From Clostridia bacterium (GTDB lineage: Bacteria > Bacillota > Clostridia > Oscillospirales > CAG-272): a stretch of 32,127 nt of DNA. Shown in pieces: positions 30,850 to 32,127 of this stretch. Position 1 is the first letter of the stretch. Each line of letters starts with the position of its first letter. The DNA lies in the NCBI GenBank assembly GCA_017536635.1, contig JAFXHA010000053.1, forward strand, positions 1 to 32,127. Direction: 5' to 3'. The translations under genes and the position numbers were made by a program. The notes below the pieces were generated by a model. That model made no database searches, was not told where the DNA came from, and was given only the letters and a program-made list of their open reading frames with translations.

Positions 30850-31635
30850 ATGGATAAGGATTATGTTTGCGAGGATTGGGGAACCGAGAGCGAATGGACA
30901 CAGATAAAGGTTACCGTTCCGCTCGAGCAAAGAGATGCGACCGCGGACGTGATGAGTATGATATCGAATTATCTTCAGATAGAGGATTACAGCGATATCG
31001 ATCTCAAGACCTGCTACGGCGATCTTATCGACGAAAAGATACTTAACGCCGATAAAACGATAGCCTCAATATCGGTGTATCTTCCTGCGCAGAACGGCGT
31101 TGCCGATACTCTGGTGTTTCTCAAGGAGAGATTTTCTTCGCTTGCTATCGATGCAAAGATCGAGATAAGCGGCGTTAATGAAGAGGATTGGGCGAACTCC
31201 TGGAAGGCTTATTATAAGCCGATAGAGATAGGTGAGAGAATAGTTATCGTTCCCGCTTGGGAAAAATACAGCGGTAGCGCTGACAAGATACTCGTCAGAA
31301 TGGATCCGGGTATGGCGTTCGGAACGGGAAGCCACGAAACGACCCGTCTCGTTATCACGCTCCTTGAAAAATACATCAAGGGATCGGATCAGAGAGTCCT
31401 TGACGTTGGCTGCGGTAGCGGAATACTTGCCATTTGCGCAGCAAAGCTCGGTGCCGGCGAGTGTAAGGCGTACGATATCGATCCCGTTGCCGTCAAGGTC
31501 GCAAGAGAGAATATCAAGGATTCGGGGCTTGAGGAAAAGGTTACCTGCGATCGCTCTGACTTGCCTTTCCATCAAATACCAGTTTTACGTCTTTTTCGAA
31601 TTTTTCTAGCTTTCTCTGATACTCTTCTTCATTAA
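30850..31635 (+). CDS. prmA: Ribosomal protein L11 methyltransferase PrmA, broken at about 31560
   Basis: PrmA trimethylates ribosomal protein L11 using SAM, and its gene follows dnaJ in many Firmicutes. The N-terminal domain begins with WTQIKVTVPLEQRDATADVM, and the catalytic start is clear: MDPGMAFGTGSHETTRLVI, then the SAM loop DVGCGSGILAICAAKLGA and AYDIDPVAVKVARENI. After EEKVTCDRSDL (about residue 237) the expected NI(L/I)A catalytic block and the last 70 or so residues are missing. They are replaced by an unrelated tail (PFHQIPVLRLFRIFLAFSDT) that is the antisense of a different gene. The product would be inactive. I chose ATG 30850, with AGGA 8 bp upstream; ATG 30841 is too close to that site. 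Confidence 0.85.
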   Translation: MDKDYVCEDWGTESEWTQIKVTVPLEQRDATADVMSMISNYLQIEDYSDIDLKTCYGDLIDEKILNADKTIASISVYLPAQNGVADTLVFLKERFSSLAIDAKIEISGVNEEDWANSWKAYYKPIEIGERIVIVPAWEKYSGSADKILVRMDPGMAFGTGSHETTRLVITLLEKYIKGSDQRVLDVGCGSGILAICAAKLGAGECKAYDIDPVAVKVARENIKDSGLEEKVTCDRSDLPFHQIPVLRLFRIFLAFSDTLLH

Positions 31636-32127
31636 ACATCAAGATGTTTTCTTCCAACTCATCATTGTTTTGAGCAACACTATATGGCATTTCTGTATCG
31701 ATACTTGGAGTCATATCCTTATTATTTTTTACAACAGCTTTTGAATCAAGAGACATATTCCACTGCATACCACCACGGTCTTTCATATACTTTTCTATAT
31801 CATCTGCATAGAGAAATACCGGCATATGTGCATAACTTGCATCCACCGCTACACTGGAATAATCTGTAATACAGACATCCATTGCCGCCAAGATTTCTGA
31901 CATGTCATCTCTTTGACTCTCATCAATGAGACGTCCTTTTAATGCTTCGTTTTCATAACCTTTAAATCCTGCTGCCAATTGTGGATGCATTCTCAAGCAA
32001 AGATACCATTCACCGCCGAATCGTACTGTTAAGTTCTTTAATAGTCGTGCGAAATCCATTGTCCAGATTTCGGAGAAAACAATACGCTTGCCATCTACAG
32101 AACCTTCACGGAATGTAGGAGCATACA
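31541..32127 (-). CDS. CDP-glycerol glycerophosphotransferase (TagF/TagB-like), partial
   Basis: C-terminal part of an enzyme that polymerises or primes glycerol-phosphate (teichoic acid type) chains at the inner face of the membrane. The frame is open to the last base of the window and reads YAPTFREGSVDGKRIVFSEI before the first in-frame ATG (32059), so that ATG is internal. Family motifs are LCLRMHPQLA and ITDYSSVAVDASYAHMPVFL, then YADDIEKYMKDRG. It ends EKFEKDVKLVFDGKAS, then a few residues (QSDRR) that come from the prmA side of the junction, so the true C-terminus is also cut. The DNA is much richer in A+T than the rest of the window. Substrate could be glycerol- or ribitol-phosphate related. 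Confidence 0.8.
   Translation of the reverse strand, partial: YAPTFREGSVDGKRIVFSEIWTMDFARLLKNLTVRFGGEWYLCLRMHPQLAAGFKGYENEALKGRLIDESQRDDMSEILAAMDVCITDYSSVAVDASYAHMPVFLYADDIEKYMKDRGGMQWNMSLDSKAVVKNNKDMTPSIDTEMPYSVAQNNDELEENILMFNEEEYQRKLEKFEKDVKLVFDGKASQSDRR
31551..31570. other. Junction between prmA and an unrelated AT-rich gene fragment
   Basis: On the left the plus-strand prmA frame is homologous up to about DRSDL; on the right the minus-strand glycerophosphotransferase frame is homologous down to about FDGKAS. The two signals meet within this 20-bp interval, with no repeat, target duplication or integrase gene. Both genes are broken at the same point, which is the sign of a chimeric join or a deletion/inversion breakpoint. 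Confidence 0.75.

Overview
The window looks like a chromosomal contig from an uncultured, probably gut-associated, low-to-mid GC Gram-positive bacterium of the class Clostridia. Supporting signs are sigma-A type promoters (several with an extended TGn before TATAAT), strong AGGAGG-type ribosome binding sites, an HrcA/CIRCE heat-shock operon, the Clostridia gene order tlyA-nadK-argR-recN, lipobox lipoproteins and a Dlt-like surface-modification operon. The order or family cannot be fixed from sequence reading alone. No rRNA, tRNA, CRISPR array or insertion sequence was seen.

Layout. (1) 1-7.7 kb, plus strand: housekeeping genes tlyA (5' end outside the window), nadK, argR, recN, then from a new promoter argS, a YebC regulator and a polysaccharide flippase. 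(2) 7.7-12.5 kb: rplS with its own promoter, probable L19 leader and terminator; then a promoter, a roughly 230-nt leader with an attenuator-like terminator, and a three-gene membrane operon in which two CNNM/CorC-type proteins flank an AI-2E family transporter. (3) 12.5-15.1 kb: a small minus-strand pair (a phage-baseplate-like protein and a membrane/coiled-coil protein), divergent from a plus-strand set of a four-helix membrane protein, an SGNH-hydrolase lipoprotein and a DUF4358 lipoprotein. (4) 15.1-18.5 kb, minus strand: a large intracellular glycoside-hydrolase-like protein and a TSCPD protein. (5) 18.6-19.6 kb: ispE. (6) 19.6-25.8 kb: a six-gene operon with its own promoter and terminator: transglutaminase-like membrane protein, DltA-like adenylation enzyme, carrier protein, MBOAT acyltransferase, SGNH/DltD-like membrane protein with a cysteine at the nucleophile position, and a lipoprotein with a duplicated domain. 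(7) 25.8-31.56 kb: hrcA-grpE-dnaK-dnaJ-prmA under a CIRCE operator. (8) 31.56-32.13 kb: an abrupt switch to AT-rich sequence carrying the minus-strand C-terminal part of a CDP-glycerol glycerophosphotransferase; prmA is cut in mid-domain here, which looks like a chimeric join or a recent rearrangement.

How the genes may work together. The operon at 19.6-25.8 kb has the logic of a D-alanylation machine: activate an amino acid, load it on a carrier, pass it through an MBOAT, then act outside the membrane. Its gene order, its protein lengths, a changed residue at the enantiomer-selecting site of DltA, and the added transglutaminase-like and lipoprotein genes suggest a variant whose cargo or acceptor may not be D-alanine on teichoic acid. 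The SGNH and DUF4358 lipoproteins at 13.8-15.1 kb belong to families often seen beside such MBOAT loci and could act in the same process. This system is the most interesting biology in the window; the prmA break is the most important quality warning.
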